Position numbers and translations under genes: made by a program. The notes beneath the pieces are model-generated. The model did not search any database and had not been told where the DNA came from. It saw only the letters and a list, made by a program, of their open reading frames with translations. DNA of 64,000 nucleotides from Atherinomorus stipes (lineage: Eukaryota; Chordata; Actinopteri; Atheriniformes; Atherinidae): NCBI GenBank assembly GCA_023101725.1, contig JALJCO010000091.1, positions 1 to 64,000 on the forward strand, in the 5' to 3' direction. Below, piece by piece: positions 1 to 13,000 of this stretch. The first letter of the stretch is position 1; each line of letters starts with the position of its first letter.

Positions 1-727
1 TAAGATCAGCAGTTCTTTGTGCCTGCTGAAGAACAGTTTCAAATGTTGATTGTACAGGTGGAAAATATGAGCCTCCCTCTGAGTGTGAGGCCTTTCCACC
101 TCAGTCTGACTGCCAATGTTATTTCGGTCTGGTTTTAGTGCTGTCATGTCGCACAGACATTGTCTCTCCTTAAACATGGCCTCGGCTGCTGATTCAGACA
201 TATTTTCCCACCATTTTTTTCTTTCTTTTTTAACATTTGTAAGTTTGTGACGGTCTGTCTGCTTTGGTTATTGGCTAATCGTGAGTTTTTCTTGGTCCGG
301 AGAAAGCCTCTGGTCTTTCTCACTTCCCTATTTTCCCTGAAGCCATTTTGCTGAGGCTTTCTTTTTGCTTTGCACCAGCCTTCATTAGCTATGCGCTGAG
401 CATCTCGGGGCCTCTTTCAGTTCTGTGGTGAACAAAAGCGGCAACGATCTCTGTATGGAGGATTTATAGGGAAGCCTAGCCTCTGTTGGTTTGGAGGAAA
501 TGTCTTTTAAGGCCACCTGAATGTTGGCATCTGTCAGAGAATGGTCTTTCTCTTGATGTGAAAGTCTGGACATATTTACATTGTTCCTTGTGTTGTACCC
601 AAGTCATTTTTATTCTGAAAAAAATATGATGATTTGGGATTTGTCAGTACTTTTTTTTTTTTTTTTTTTTTTTCCTTCAATACTATATTGATCTGAATTG
701 AGAGATTCGGTCTGCATTTTACTCATT

Positions 728-836
728 TCTAGGTAAATCAGAGAGCAGTGGGCTGCCATGTCTTGGCACCCCGGGAGCAGTTGGTGGGATTAAGGGTCTT
801 GCACGAGGGCCCACAGTGGTTTAACATCACACCGGG
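728..836. repeat. common fish repeat, GAGCAGTGGGCTGC type, copy 1
   Basis: Shares the blocks CAGAGAGCAGTGGGCTGC, GGGAGCAGTTGGTGGG and CTTGC.CRRGGG with 6910-7000. Probably part of a longer dispersed element. Confidence 0.7.
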
Positions 837-839
837 TCA

Positions 840-1105
840 GATTATGAAGCTAAAATGATGTATATTGAATGCGTCATAAAGCCCAACCAAAACTACAAAA
901 CAGGATTTATTTCTAACCGTACTGCGTAGAAATAACACTTTTCTTATCTGCATATTATTCTCTGAAGTCTTTGCTTCCAGGAGAAAACATTGGCATTGAA
1001 AGAAATGCACAACAGAAAGTAATTACACAATTATACTTTTTCCTCCTGCTGGTTTTGGCCGTTTACAATTATTTATGTTGCTTTTTTACCGACTATCCTC
1101 ACAAA
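840..1105. repeat. dispersed repeat, copy 1
   Basis: Starts with ATTATGAAGCTAAAATGATG and is clearly alignable over some 270 bp with 26259-26555 (for example ACTTTTTCCTCYTGCTG and ATCCTCRCAAAAC near the right ends). Diverged copies of one element, family unknown. Confidence 0.75.
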
Positions 1106-1599
1106 ACTAGGGGTGGGTACATAATTCCATACTTTGATTGTTACCTGTCAATTTTTTTGGTACTATTGAGTACTGATTCACATAAAATTAACTGACGCCA
1201 TTTTAATACCTAAATACATCATTTTTACTGTGAGGGAGAGGAAGAGTAGGTGATTTTTAAGACAAATGTCATTCGGCCAATAACCAATACCTCTACAGAA
1301 ATTAAAGCTGGAAATGATGTAATATTCATTTCTTGTGCAAAATTAGAAAATGCTTTGCTGCAGATCTGGAAGTTGCCAGAGACGTCATAATGTTGTACGG
1401 AGGGCACGGTCTTGCGTTGTTCACATGCCCCACAGATTTAAAAATAGAAGGAAGAAAAAAATAGCGTTCCACTGGTTCCTCACTAGCAGCATAGGTGGGG
1501 GGGGTGCTGGGCTCGCTTAGGGGGGCGGGGACACCGGACAGGCGCCAGTCTGTCGCGTCCTCACTAAGCAATCCCTGCTTAATACTGGTTGATTATATC

Positions 1600-1712
1600 A
1601 GTTGATATTCAGCGTGATGCTCTGCACAAGTCACAAGGTGTGTTGCAGCAGGGAAACTCCTAATACCTGCAGGATGCCGGCCCTCAAGGACCTGAGTTGC
1701 CTACCCCTGCGA
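1600..1712. repeat. half copy of a TAGGGGTGGGCAACTCC-type element
   Basis: Contains CTGCAGGATGCCGGCCCTC and ends TTGCCTACCCCTG, the same sequence as one end of the repeat at 33297-33802. Confidence 0.65.
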
Positions 1713-2078
1713 ATTAGCATTAGCTGCCATAAACTAAGCAGATTCCGCATTTTCTGTGGAGGACTGAGTAAGCTTCGGCTTCTAAGGCAAATTATGAATG
1801 ATCAAGATGGTGTTGGTAACGTTTCTTTTTTAAAATCATTCGTAAAACATTAATCATATTAAAATCAAATGGTTACTTAGTACTTCAGTAGTGTTTTCAC
1901 CAAATACTTTTTACCTCCTCTTGAGTAATGTTACTTTGAAGTAATGCTACTGTTTTTGAGTACAGTTTTTGGGTACTCTACTCACCTCTTGAAGAGACTT
2001 TCTTTGTGCTGCTTTTTTACTGAACTGTAGTATATATTGTGTATATTTGTTTATAAGTATATACTGTAGTCATATATA

Positions 2079-2460
2079 TTAGGGCTGGGTATTGTTAAGA
2101 AGCTCATGATTCAATTCGATTTTGATTCTTTGGGGTGCGACTCGATTCAATATTGATTTAAATGCTTTGATGTCGATTCAGTAAGAAGCAGGAACTCTGT
2201 TGTGAACTCTGTTGTGAACATATGTGGTATGTCAACTCGTAATTTTGGGTAATAAAACATTGGAAATTAAAATATTTGCCATTTTGTAGTACGTTCTAAC
2301 GTGACCTTTGTCCATACAATGTCAATAACGTGCACAGCTCCCCCCATTGGTCAGGAGGTGAATCGATTCAGAGGATTTGCGATTCAATATTGAATTGCAC
2401 AGGATTCAATATTGATTCAATTCAATGCGACTTAAATGTGAGCCGAGCGATTAAATTTTT
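2079..2460. repeat. hAT-like short element, truncated copy
   Basis: Begins TTAGGGCTGGGTATTG and aligns for about 380 bp with 23286-23699 (shared: TTGATTTAAATGCTTTGAT, CATTGGTCAGGAGGTGAATC). The right end is lost here. Confidence 0.75.
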
Positions 2461-4268
2461 CATACACTCACGCATGTGCGACCAATAAAATGTGCTGTTT
2501 TTTTTTTTTGCTGACACACTTTAACACCAGGTCCATGTGCACCACGTTCCATGTGTGGTGCTGCCTCAGTATGAGGCCGTTTCAGTCAATGGTTTAACTC
2601 TACACTGGACGCACCAGAAGTCATCAACGTCTCATCGGGGTGTCGGGTCTATTTATGAGAGCACATGCCTCCAACGCGTCAAGCTCTAAACAGTGTAGCG
2701 AAAGAGTATCGATTCCAGATATACAGATTTTTCTAGACTCTTTGGTGTAGCCGTGTAGCCAGGTCCAGACAGGAAATCGGACACTGGAGCAGTGTAAAGC
2801 ATCCGGTGAGTTTCAAAATAAAAGCCCCCACAGATTTGCGATGGCTGAATTATCAGTGGCACCAGATTAGAAGTCAATCATCAGGGGGTCTGAGTGGGTT
2901 TTTTTTCCATCATGGACCACAGGACTTTAATCCAGCCCTCTTTATCATGATTGTTATCACGTGAACTGGTGACATCATGCATGACCCTGCAATTTCGTCA
3001 TCTGTTCCTGGTCCCTTTATCATAATTTCTTTATCATTAATTAGTGGAACGAGTCTTGAGTTGAATATTTTTAATGGGCAAAAATACTGAAACAAATAAA
3101 TAGAGGTAAATTTGTCTTGGACTTTTTCTCTCCTTTTTGCTGATCTGACATGGCACTTAGAGTAAACACAGAGCCAGTCTGAAACATAAAATGTGCTGTG
3201 ACCTGTGAACATTGTAGTTTCTGCGTTTATTCAAGTATTTATCAGCAATTTAGTGAACATTTGCGTTGCAAGTTGATTTTGGTGTGCAGCCCTAAGTTTT
3301 CTTCTTGCGCTCCTAAAAATTTAAGTTAGGGGCCACTGTGCTCCTAGTAAAAAAAAGTTAGTCTGGAGCTCTGATCTCTGGCTGAATATGCACCCAACTC
3401 CTTGATGAATAAAGTAGTCACAGAGTTTCAGTTGTCCCAGACAACTGACCCGCCTGGGTCTTGTCTGTCTGGGTGCAGACCATGCAGACGTAGACTTCCT
3501 GCTGTCCTCTGATTTGAGCAGGGCTATCTTTCTTGGAGCACTTTGACCCCTCCAGTATGATTAGCACATGACTGGGAAGCTAAGTGCTCCGAAGACAGTC
3601 AAAGGTTAAAAACACGCTAGGTTTCTTACTTCAAGTTGTACATTTTAACTAATATAAATGTATACAAATCTGAAATACCTTCCTGAAAGTCTGGAAATTT
3701 GGATTGTTTGGAGTTGCAGGTAGGAATAAAAATTATTCCATTGTTGTCATGTTGAAATGTTAATTATTTATTTTGCTGTAGATTACAGTGACACACAGTC
3801 TATTTATGGCTGAGTTTGGAGTACCTGTGAACGAGTCAACCTGAGATTCAGTCCTGGTTTGCTCCACACACACAGCCGTCTGCCTGGATAAAACGGAAAT
3901 CTCAGATGTAAGAGATGAAGAAAGGTGTTATTATTTTGTGGTGATCTTACTCTAAAGTTGAACAAGATCTGTTATTGATCGTCCTGAGTCTGAGCCTGCT
4001 CATCACATCCTCACTGGGATGGTATTGATTATGTTAACAGAAAGAGACAAACTAATTTACTGTAGCTGACTTAAAACTGAGCAGACACATTGATCCCATC
4101 AGTGCTGACTCTGTGCTGCTCGAACAGAACCAGAACCACATGATGTGTTGCTGCAAGGATGCTGGGATGTCATGTGAGGATGTAGAGGCTGCCCCTGCCA
4201 GAGTGGGGAAAAAACTTAGTTGTAATGAAGGAATTCAGAGCAGCTTTGTTTTTCTGTGTTTTCTGCAG

Positions 4269-4501
4269 GTGGCGACAGACAAGGTTGCAGGAAAGCTGAG
4301 TTCTACTCTCTCATGGGTGAAGAACTCTGTGTCCCACACCGTCAGTCAGATGGCTAGCCAGGTGGCCACGCCCACATCCCTACAGACCACCGCCACATCT
4401 TCGTCCACATCTCTGTCTTCACCCACTGTCTCACCGTCCTCACCAGTGCAGCTCAGTCCAGATGACGTGGAGCTGCTCGCCAAGCTGGAGGAGCAGAACA
4501 G
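4269..4501 (+). CDS. evi5: evi5 coding exon A (N-terminal Ser/Thr-rich region)
   Basis: Residues 1-78 of the window protein, from VATDKVAGKLSSTLSWVKNS to the split Arg after KLEEQN. Acceptor CTGCAG, donor CAG|GTGAGA. The run of Ser, Thr and Pro followed by SPDDVELLAKLEEQN matches the region ahead of the TBC domain in vertebrate EVI5. An open frame continues upstream into the intron, but the splice acceptor and the family alignment put the exon start at 4269. Confidence 0.92.
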
Positions 4502-6536
4502 GTGAGAGGCCGGCCAGCTGCTTCTGCCTGGCAGTTTAGTCCATGTCATGTTGTTCACACTATATTATTAGTATTCTTTGTATTATTATTAATGATAATA
4601 TGCCAGAATCGGCTCCTGATTTTGCCTTGTTTAAGTCTCATGCAACATTTTCAGATTTCTGCAATCAGCAATTTACAGAAAATGACAAACTTCTGTCATA
4701 TTTAAAGGGACAGTTGGAAAGAACCATGAGGAATAGATTTTTTGTAAAATAATTAGGGATGGGCATTAGCAAACATCTTTTTGATCGATTGTCAGGAGAA
4801 TTAACAATCAATTATCGATTTAATCATTAAGAAATGTATGTTAACAAAATCATTACACATACCACTAGTAGACTGTTTTTTTTGTTATTTTTTTTCTAAA
4901 ATACGTATTTATTTCAACTCCCCACAGTAACAGCCTCAATAAACTTCTTGGTGAGAAGGTCAGCAGTTGTGGCACGTTATGGTGAGGTAGCACTGCGCTG
5001 TTAAAGCGGTCTAACAGTCTGTTGTTATGGCAACGCTAGCTGGTGTGGCTAACTTGTTTAGCAGCTCCTTCTTTTGCTTCTCGTGTTTCAGACTGAGACA
5101 ACGGTGGTTGAATAGAGGATTTGTTACCTTTAAGTTCAGTCAGATCAGCGTTTTTTTAAATGGTACATCGTGGGAGTTGTTGTCTAGTTGTTTTTATAAA
5201 ACGTGTCGTAGTATTTATAATGAGAGGTGTCATTTTCTAACGCAAAATGGTCCCACACCAGACTTCACCGTGCTCGCTTTAGACGAGCCTTCTTTCAGCT
5301 GAGTGAGGGAAGAAGGCAGCTCGTAGGCGACTTTCTCTGCTGTATTTAGGCGATATCGCTGCCCCCCCCTATGGTGGGATGTTTTATCACTGCCACATAG
5401 TGACATTTATTACATAGCTACAAGATGTACACAACATGAATGAACTCTGTTTTATAACACCGTCTGATGATCGAAAAAAAAATTACAGGATTGAAAAAAT
5501 TCTTAACAATCAATTAGGGGTGGGCACAATTAATCTATTAAAATGAAGCAACAGTTTGGTATTTGTGCAAGATGAATGGTCTGTAAATGACTAATGCATT
5601 CATTAGTAAACCACTCAGGTCACGCATGTGTCAAGATAGCGGCAGGTCTGTCTGTTCATCTTCTGCACCATTAACACTGTGAAACAGAAGGAAGTGACTG
5701 ATTCTAGTTTCTATTCATTTTCATAAAACATGTCTCTGGTTTCCCAGAAGGGTCTGAGTGAGGTTTTATTTGGATGATAGGAAAAGCAAAAGTCAGATGC
5801 TTTATTCCCAGATGTGGTAAACTCAGATGTACCGGTTCATTCAGTGGATATTAGAGCTGCTGTATTACAGTTCTAGGCAAAGTTATGATTGTACTCGTTA
5901 TTCTGTACAGCTGGATATTATTAACACTGCACCAAATGAGATGTTGAGTAACTTTTCTCACAGGAAGTTCTCTTGTTGCCAACCTGATGGTGAACGCTAC
6001 AGTCTCTCAAACATAAGTATACAGCTGTCCTCAAAATTATTCATGCCCTCCAGTCAAAGAAAAGGCTAAATTAACAATAGTAATTCAAATAACAGGAAAC
6101 TAATAATAAATAAAAATTGACAAAATAACAATTTAGTAAGATGGAAATTGCTTTTGAATTATGGTTGAAAAAATAAAACAAACCAGACTCTTCCAGACAC
6201 ATTGGAGCACCTTTTCCATGAACATGGACCAACATACCTGTCAACAGGTGCAGACGTCTGATTGGACGTTACAGAAAACCCCCGATTGCAGTGATTGTGT
6301 CAAGTCTTGCTCAACAACGTTTTAGCTTCGGAACCCCATCATGCTTTTTTACTTGTTTTAGTTTTTGTGTGTTTGTTTTTAATATTATGTTGAGCCACAA
6401 TTCAAAACCAATGTCAAGATTTTTTATAGAATTTTTATTTATTATTACTTTTGTCAATTTCAACTTATTTAATTGACAGCTGATTTTTTTTCCCCTTCTT
6501 TAATTAGGGTATGAATGATTTGACTGTATGTATGTA

Positions 6537-6591
<55 letters not shown>

Positions 6592-7000
6592 ATCTATACA
6601 CTACTCACAAAAGGTTAGGGATATTTGGGTTTTTGTATGATGTCAGAATGAACCTAAAATCCACTACAACCTTTCCAGGTGAACTGAATTATATTTTCTC
6701 TAAACTTTTCAATGCACATGCACACTGTTCAATGATTAAATATCTATTGCACATCATGCTGGTCTCCAAAAACCGAAAGTTGGATATCCCTAACTTTTTG
6801 TGAGTTATAGTATATAGTAAATATATGTATATATATATATATTTTTTTTGTTATACTTGTATGATCTCCGAGGGGAAATTAGGGCTCTGCATTTTACCCA
6901 TCTCTGTACTGTGAGTATCAGAGAGCAGTGGGCTGCTACCTAAAGCGCCCGGGGAGCAGTTGGTGGGGGGTTAAGGACCTTGCTCAGGGGTCCATACTGC

Positions 7001-7058
<58 letters not shown>

Positions 7059-10000
7059 TAAATCTTTATTTGTGGTAAGAGTATGATAAGATTAAATAAA
7101 TGCTATTATTTATATCATTTTGTTTGAAAACAGAAATAACAACAACAGGGAAGACTTTGGTATTCATGTTTGACTGACAAACATTTTAGTCAGTGACCAT
7201 GAGTGTGTCTGTATGTGTGTTAAGGCCTTTGTACCCTGCAGAGCAGATAAAAGATAGAGGTGTGTGTATGTAGTGCCACACAGGCGACAGAGTACTGCTG
7301 AGGTAAGTTAATATGAAGTGGAACCTCTGCAGAGATTTTAGAAATGTGAGGAATTCATCATGAGTTTATCTTGGTAAGGTTCTTGTTTTAGTTTGTCTTG
7401 GTACGGTTGTCATGTTCCTGTGTTAATTTTGGTAAGATAGCCTTGGTCCCGTGTTTCTCTTGGTGTGGTAATCTTGTGTCTGGGTTTGTTTTGGTAATGT
7501 AGTCTTGTTTTTCAGTTTATCTTGGTAAGTTACTGTTGTTTCTGAGTTTGTCTCAGTAATATCCTTGTTTCTGTATTTGTCTTGGTAAGGAAGTTATGTT
7601 TCTAAGTTTATCTTGTAAGATCGTTTTCTATGTTTGTTTTGTAAAGGTCTTGTTTCTAAGTTTGTCTTGGTCGTCTTGCTTCTGAGTATATTTTGTCAAA
7701 GTAGTCTTGTCACTGTGTAGCATTGATCAGTGGTTAAAGTGGGGGGGGGGCAGGTGGGGGGCCCTGAAATTTGGTGTTGTGGTGCAATAGGTGAAATATG
7801 GGATACTCAATTTGGTCCTACGAGGGCCGCAAACCAGCAGGTTTTTCCATGTCTCTGTGGTCCAACACAACTTAATGAGTCATTGTGCAGAGCATAATTG
7901 GCTATTGGATCTATTTTATTTGAGTTAGGTGTGTTAGAGCAAGGATACATGGAAAACCTGCTGGATTGCGACCCTCATAGGACCGAATTGAGTAACCCTG
8001 GTGTAAATGATTGCAAAAAACTGTATTGGCTTTATTGGCTGGATTAAGAAGCAAAACACGCAAATCTAACATGGCTCACTAACACAAAGGAACACAGTAA
8101 ACTAACAGCCTTAAAATTAGGCGAGGATAAAGACTAAATGCAGTGTGGGGGACCCTTAATAGTCGACAATTCGTTAATTTAGATTTGGAGGACTGCCAGT
8201 CTCTCAGTCGAATCATTGCAAAATGTGGTTACGAAACAAAGATCGTGCCATTCTGGCAATCCGGATTCTAAACATTTTATTTTACATCGCATTTCTTTGT
8301 TCTTTAATTAATTTGTAATATATAGGCCTATGGCATATTAGCAGTTTATAAATAATTCTGTCAAAAAATTTAAAATGATGAGTGCCCTTAATCGGTATCC
8401 TAACTACAGGTGGCAGGATGCATGAAGGCCACGGCAGGGTTTAAAGGAATAGTACACCCACAGAATGATGTTACTTTATTTTCCACTTACCCTCATGGTG
8501 AGCAAGACTCTGGAGCACCTTTTTGATATCTCAAGTGCAACCGGCGATCAGGAAGGCTTCTCTTTTCCCCCAACTTTCATATAATGGATTTCGAATGGGC
8601 CCGAGCAAAAAAGGTCCAAAAAAGTCCACAAAAACTTGTCAATATTCCTCCATACTGCTCGTCCAATGTAATCCAAGTGTCCTGAGTGGGTAGCATCCAG
8701 AATTCACAATAAACTACGCCATTTAGTATATTTTTAGAGCCTAAACGGTACTACATTGCATCTCCTGCGAGCATGCCGATGCGTGTTCATGAAACTACGG
8801 AAGCCTCGGCAGACAAGATCGCGCGTTTTCTTTTTTTTTTTTTTTTTTTTTTCTGTTTTAAGTCAATATCCAACTCCTCTTGTGTTTGTCCCAGTTTGTC
8901 TGCAGCTCTGTCACTCTTAGCACAATGTAAACGGCGAATTTCTTCTTCTACGCTTGTATTATCGGCAGAGTAGGCTCTGAACGCCGATGCTTCCGTAGTT
9001 TCATGAATGCGCTTATGTGCGCTTTGCGAAAGTAAGATGTACTACAGTTTAGGCTATAAAAATATACTAAATGACATTGTTTTGAGTAAATTCTGGACGC
9101 TACCCACTCAGGACACTTGGATTACATAGGATGAGCAGTATGGAGGAATATTGACAAGTTTTTGTGGACTTTTATGGACCTTTTTGGCTCGGGCCCATTC
9201 GAACTCCATTATATGAAAGTCTGTGGATAACCCCCCCCACCCCCACCCCCCCCGAAGATCTCTGGCTGCATTTGAGATATTAAAAAGTGCTCCAGAGTCT
9301 TGTTCACCATGAGGGTGGAAATAAGTGGAAAATAAAGTAACATCATTCTGTGGGTGTACTATTCCTTTAAACCGTGAGTCATGTGCAATCATTCAGCCAA
9401 AGGGATGCCTCTGTGGCTAAGTAGCCAGGGCGCATAATCATAGCAACAGAACCCTCGACTGTCACATTATCAATGTTGTTGTAGCAGCCTATTCCAGTGA
9501 CTGACCACATCAGTTTGCCAAGGTGGGAAACAGTCTGACTGTTAATACCTCGGCTACTCCCGTGCATGACGCTCCCGATGGATGCACTGGTTCTGGTGTG
9601 CATGTGGAGAATTATGCAAATAGAATAAGGAAAGAACGTGTTTTTAGGGACAATAAGTCCACGATTACTGGCTGGTATGCCAATTTAGATTCCCAAGAGC
9701 AGTGCTCTTAGATCTATTTGCTGGACTGGGTTGACCCCCCCTGAACCGTACAATCCTGCTGCATGGAACTGTTTACCACAGCGCGCTCTGTTGTAGAGCA
9801 AGTAAATTCTAGTGGTCTTTGGATCGGGAGAAGACACCGTCACCCACCCAGAAACGTGCAGAATAATCATGGTGTGTAGTGCCCTGCAATCCTCTCCATC
9901 TACACGTCATAAGATATTTTCCAGCTGGCTTTATTTTAACAAAGCTAGTCCCGCACTTCTTACGTCCAACATGAACAAGTTGGTTTTCAAACTTCCAAAC

Positions 10001-13000
10001 TTCTAAAAAGTCAGACGGCAACAGTAAAACACATTCCATATGGCAGATTTTTTTTTTCCCCTCTTTGGTCTGTATCTAATTTTTTTATGGGACATTTAAA
10101 CTTTACTTGGAGACTGCTACTGTGTGTCTTAGCAGCGCAGTACCGTTTTGGTTTTTTGGGGGGGTTTTTGCTGTGTATTTTCTTTTCACTTTCCTTTTTA
10201 CATGGATGTGACTTTTATTTATTTATCGTAGCATATTTTTGGCTATTGCATAATTACGTTATTCATTTCAGAGAACGTTATTGTATTGGAATTCTGCTTT
10301 GTATTTTTCACATTTGCATCATGCGTGGTGGAGCAAGCACAGGCTGTTACTCCTTTAAATGTTCTTTACCGACTTTAAATTTTAAGCTAAAAAACCAAAC
10401 AATAAACAAACAAACAAAAAAAAACTGTTATTCATTAATGCTAACTGAAATCAATTAAAGTAATTGTTTTATACTGACGTACCGAGTGTTTTTTTTATTA
10501 TAAGATAAGAACCTGCTACATTTTGAACAAGCATGGATCGGTACAAGGTCAGTCACTGGGTTGCAGGCTTTTCAGACTGCCTAGTGACTGACATAAAAGG
10601 TTGAACTGTCCTGTTTCTGTTGAATAATGACAAGTGAAGAATGACGTTTGTGTAATAGGATGTTTAGTATTGTTTCATCCCGTTATTCTAGTTGCAGGAG
10701 GTCGCAAACACTTTGGCTAGCGCGCATCTACAGTATAGGATCGAATAGCCTGCCATTACAAACAATCTTATCCATTCCACAGAACACCTGAGGCACATCA
10801 GTTATCACGCAGGACTATCTGTATAAATACCCGTGTGAATAATGACACGAGTGAGTGTACAGAGCCCCTTAGGGGGTATGGGGAGATTGTCACTTTTTGC
10901 ACCTCGCTGTGCTTTTGCATTATCTTGCAATACTTTTGCATTCCTTCACAATAAGTTTTGGTTTCTCTTGCAAAACGTTTTGCATTATCACGCAATAAGG
11001 TAAGCAGGTCCTGCAGCACTGTCATTCTTCTCTTACTGTCCCAGCCACTGTCAGAACAGCTGCATGCTGGCAGGTATAGCTTTCACAATAGTCAAAAGCA
11101 CTTGCTACTGACTTCAGAATAGTAAACACACATTGCTTTATCTGTCAGAATGGTTTATAAGGCATGCTAACATGATTAGCATGTTAGCAGCCCTTTGAAG
11201 TTGGCCCATTCAGGAGGAGCAGCCACAGTGGTCACGGCCACCGTCAGACTGGACACCAGCTGCGACCGATTTCAGAATGAGTTGTTGCTGCCAGTATCAC
11301 GTTTCATGCAGAGTAAAACAGAGGGTCTGAAAGATTTTAGGTCAGAGGTCCCTTTTGAGGAACGCCAGCCATCTGTGGGTAGAAAAGGTTGTCGACATGG
11401 GGATATTTGTTTTCTGGGTTTGAGGGTTTGTTACTACACTGTGGACTCTTCTTTCGGGTTGTTCACTCCCTCCCACTTGACCCACATTTCCCTGCAACCC
11501 TATCTACTCTGTGAGAATGCCGTGTCGTCACAGGCCCAGCATTTTTCCAGGATCAGGTGTCTGAGCTTTTGTCTCGGTGCTGTAAACTCCCTGGTGTCTG
11601 CAGGTGGGGAGTCACAGCCATTTTCTCTGTATGCTGATATGAAAGCTGCTGCCATCTTCTTCTTATGAAGCATTTCAGGCCACTTTTGTGTGAAGTTCGA
11701 GGCTGATCCACGTGAACCTGCTGCTCAAAGACTTTAAAAGAGGAATTCAGGGACTTGCGTTAATCTCATGTTTTGACTTATCCCTGTTTAAAATCATACT
11801 ATGACTTTCTGATGAGCAAACAGCAGGGAGCAGCCGGTCCAGCTGTTTCCCGGCTCACTGGATAAATCTGGACTCCAATCATTTAGTTGTTCATTGGGTT
11901 ATTTCCTTTGGCCTTAAAGCTACGATACATCGGGGCAAAGTTTCCTGTAAATGGGTTCTATGTAAACTCTGACCTCTTGGCAGCTTTGATAAGCACGTTG
12001 GACAACGTTAGTTTATTTTTAGTTCCAGCTTGAGGGATCCATGGCTATGATAATTACATGACAACTGCTCACAACCCTAACGGAAAGAGAGACAATTGTT
12101 CCCAAATTGTTTTGAAATTTAGACTACGTTAGGCTTCAGCCTGTCGTTTGTTGATACCTCTTCAGCTTTGGAGAAGACCCTTTCACATGGCACAGAAGAA
12201 GCTGGAATATGTAGATATTTATTAGCAAGCTTGTGAATGTTAGGATGAATTGTTATCTTTGAGTTCCAGTATTTTAATGAGTCTTCTCCTCTGGAGAGGT
12301 GCGACTCAGCCAAATAAAGCTGAACCTCCACCGCTTTCACCTGCAGGGAATCAGAGTAGGAGGTAGTGAAACATGCAGTTTGTCTTAAAGGCATTATAGA
12401 GGATGTTTCTTTCAACAATTTTTGCAATATTCAGTTAAATTGGGTTCACTACCCCATACATCGATCAATTAAGAGCTTTAAATATATAAATTTTATTATA
12501 CATCAGCTGTGAAAGTAATGGGGCTGAAAAACATCCTCCTATCATCTCTGCATTCCTTAACTTTTTCATTTGTCCACTGGCTCGTCAATCACTTTTACTA
12601 TCTTAGTAAGAGTGATTGATGGTCAATTCAACGGGTAATAGAGGCAAGACTGATCAAAGCTGGGTTTTCTATACCACAAGAAATAAAAAAAAACAAATAA
12701 AATAAAAAAAAAAACAATAAAAGAAACACCAAAAAATAAAAAAAAAATAAAAAAAAAGAAAAAAATTTTGGGTTTGGTGAGGAGAAGAAGTAGGGGGTGA
12801 AAAAGAAGGGGTGGGGGTGGGAAAAGGGAAAAATGGTGGTGGAAAATCTTCGCAATAGGGGGGGGGAGGGGGAGGAGAAAAGATATATTTCTTCAAAATT
12901 AATAATAATAATAATAATCAAACAAACATGAAAATGGGAGAGGGGGGAAGGGGTAAGTAATAAGTAAGAAAAACCAAAAATCGAAATTCGGAGGATGAGG

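Larger units (their letters stand above)
1..4268 (+). other. evi5 5' intron (partial)
   Basis: No coding exon is visible. The interval ends at the acceptor TTTTCTGCAG before the first evi5 exon in the window. It contains a poly-T tract (651-673) and several dispersed repeats listed separately. I looked for the N-terminal coding exon expected from mammalian EVI5 and did not find it, so it probably lies upstream. Confidence 0.7.

Noticed and set aside
4113..4268. Upstream extension of the open frame before evi5 exon A, with an ATG at 4113
   Set aside because: A strong acceptor lies at 4268 and the family alignment starts right after it; the upstream residues are not EVI5-like.
10087..10458. 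A 123-codon hydrophobic frame
   Set aside because: T-rich intronic sequence gives Phe/Leu/Cys by composition; no family features and no splice context.
11195..11668. A 157-codon frame in an evi5 intron
   Set aside because: No recognisable domain, no conserved pattern, and it lies inside an intron on the coding strand; probably chance.
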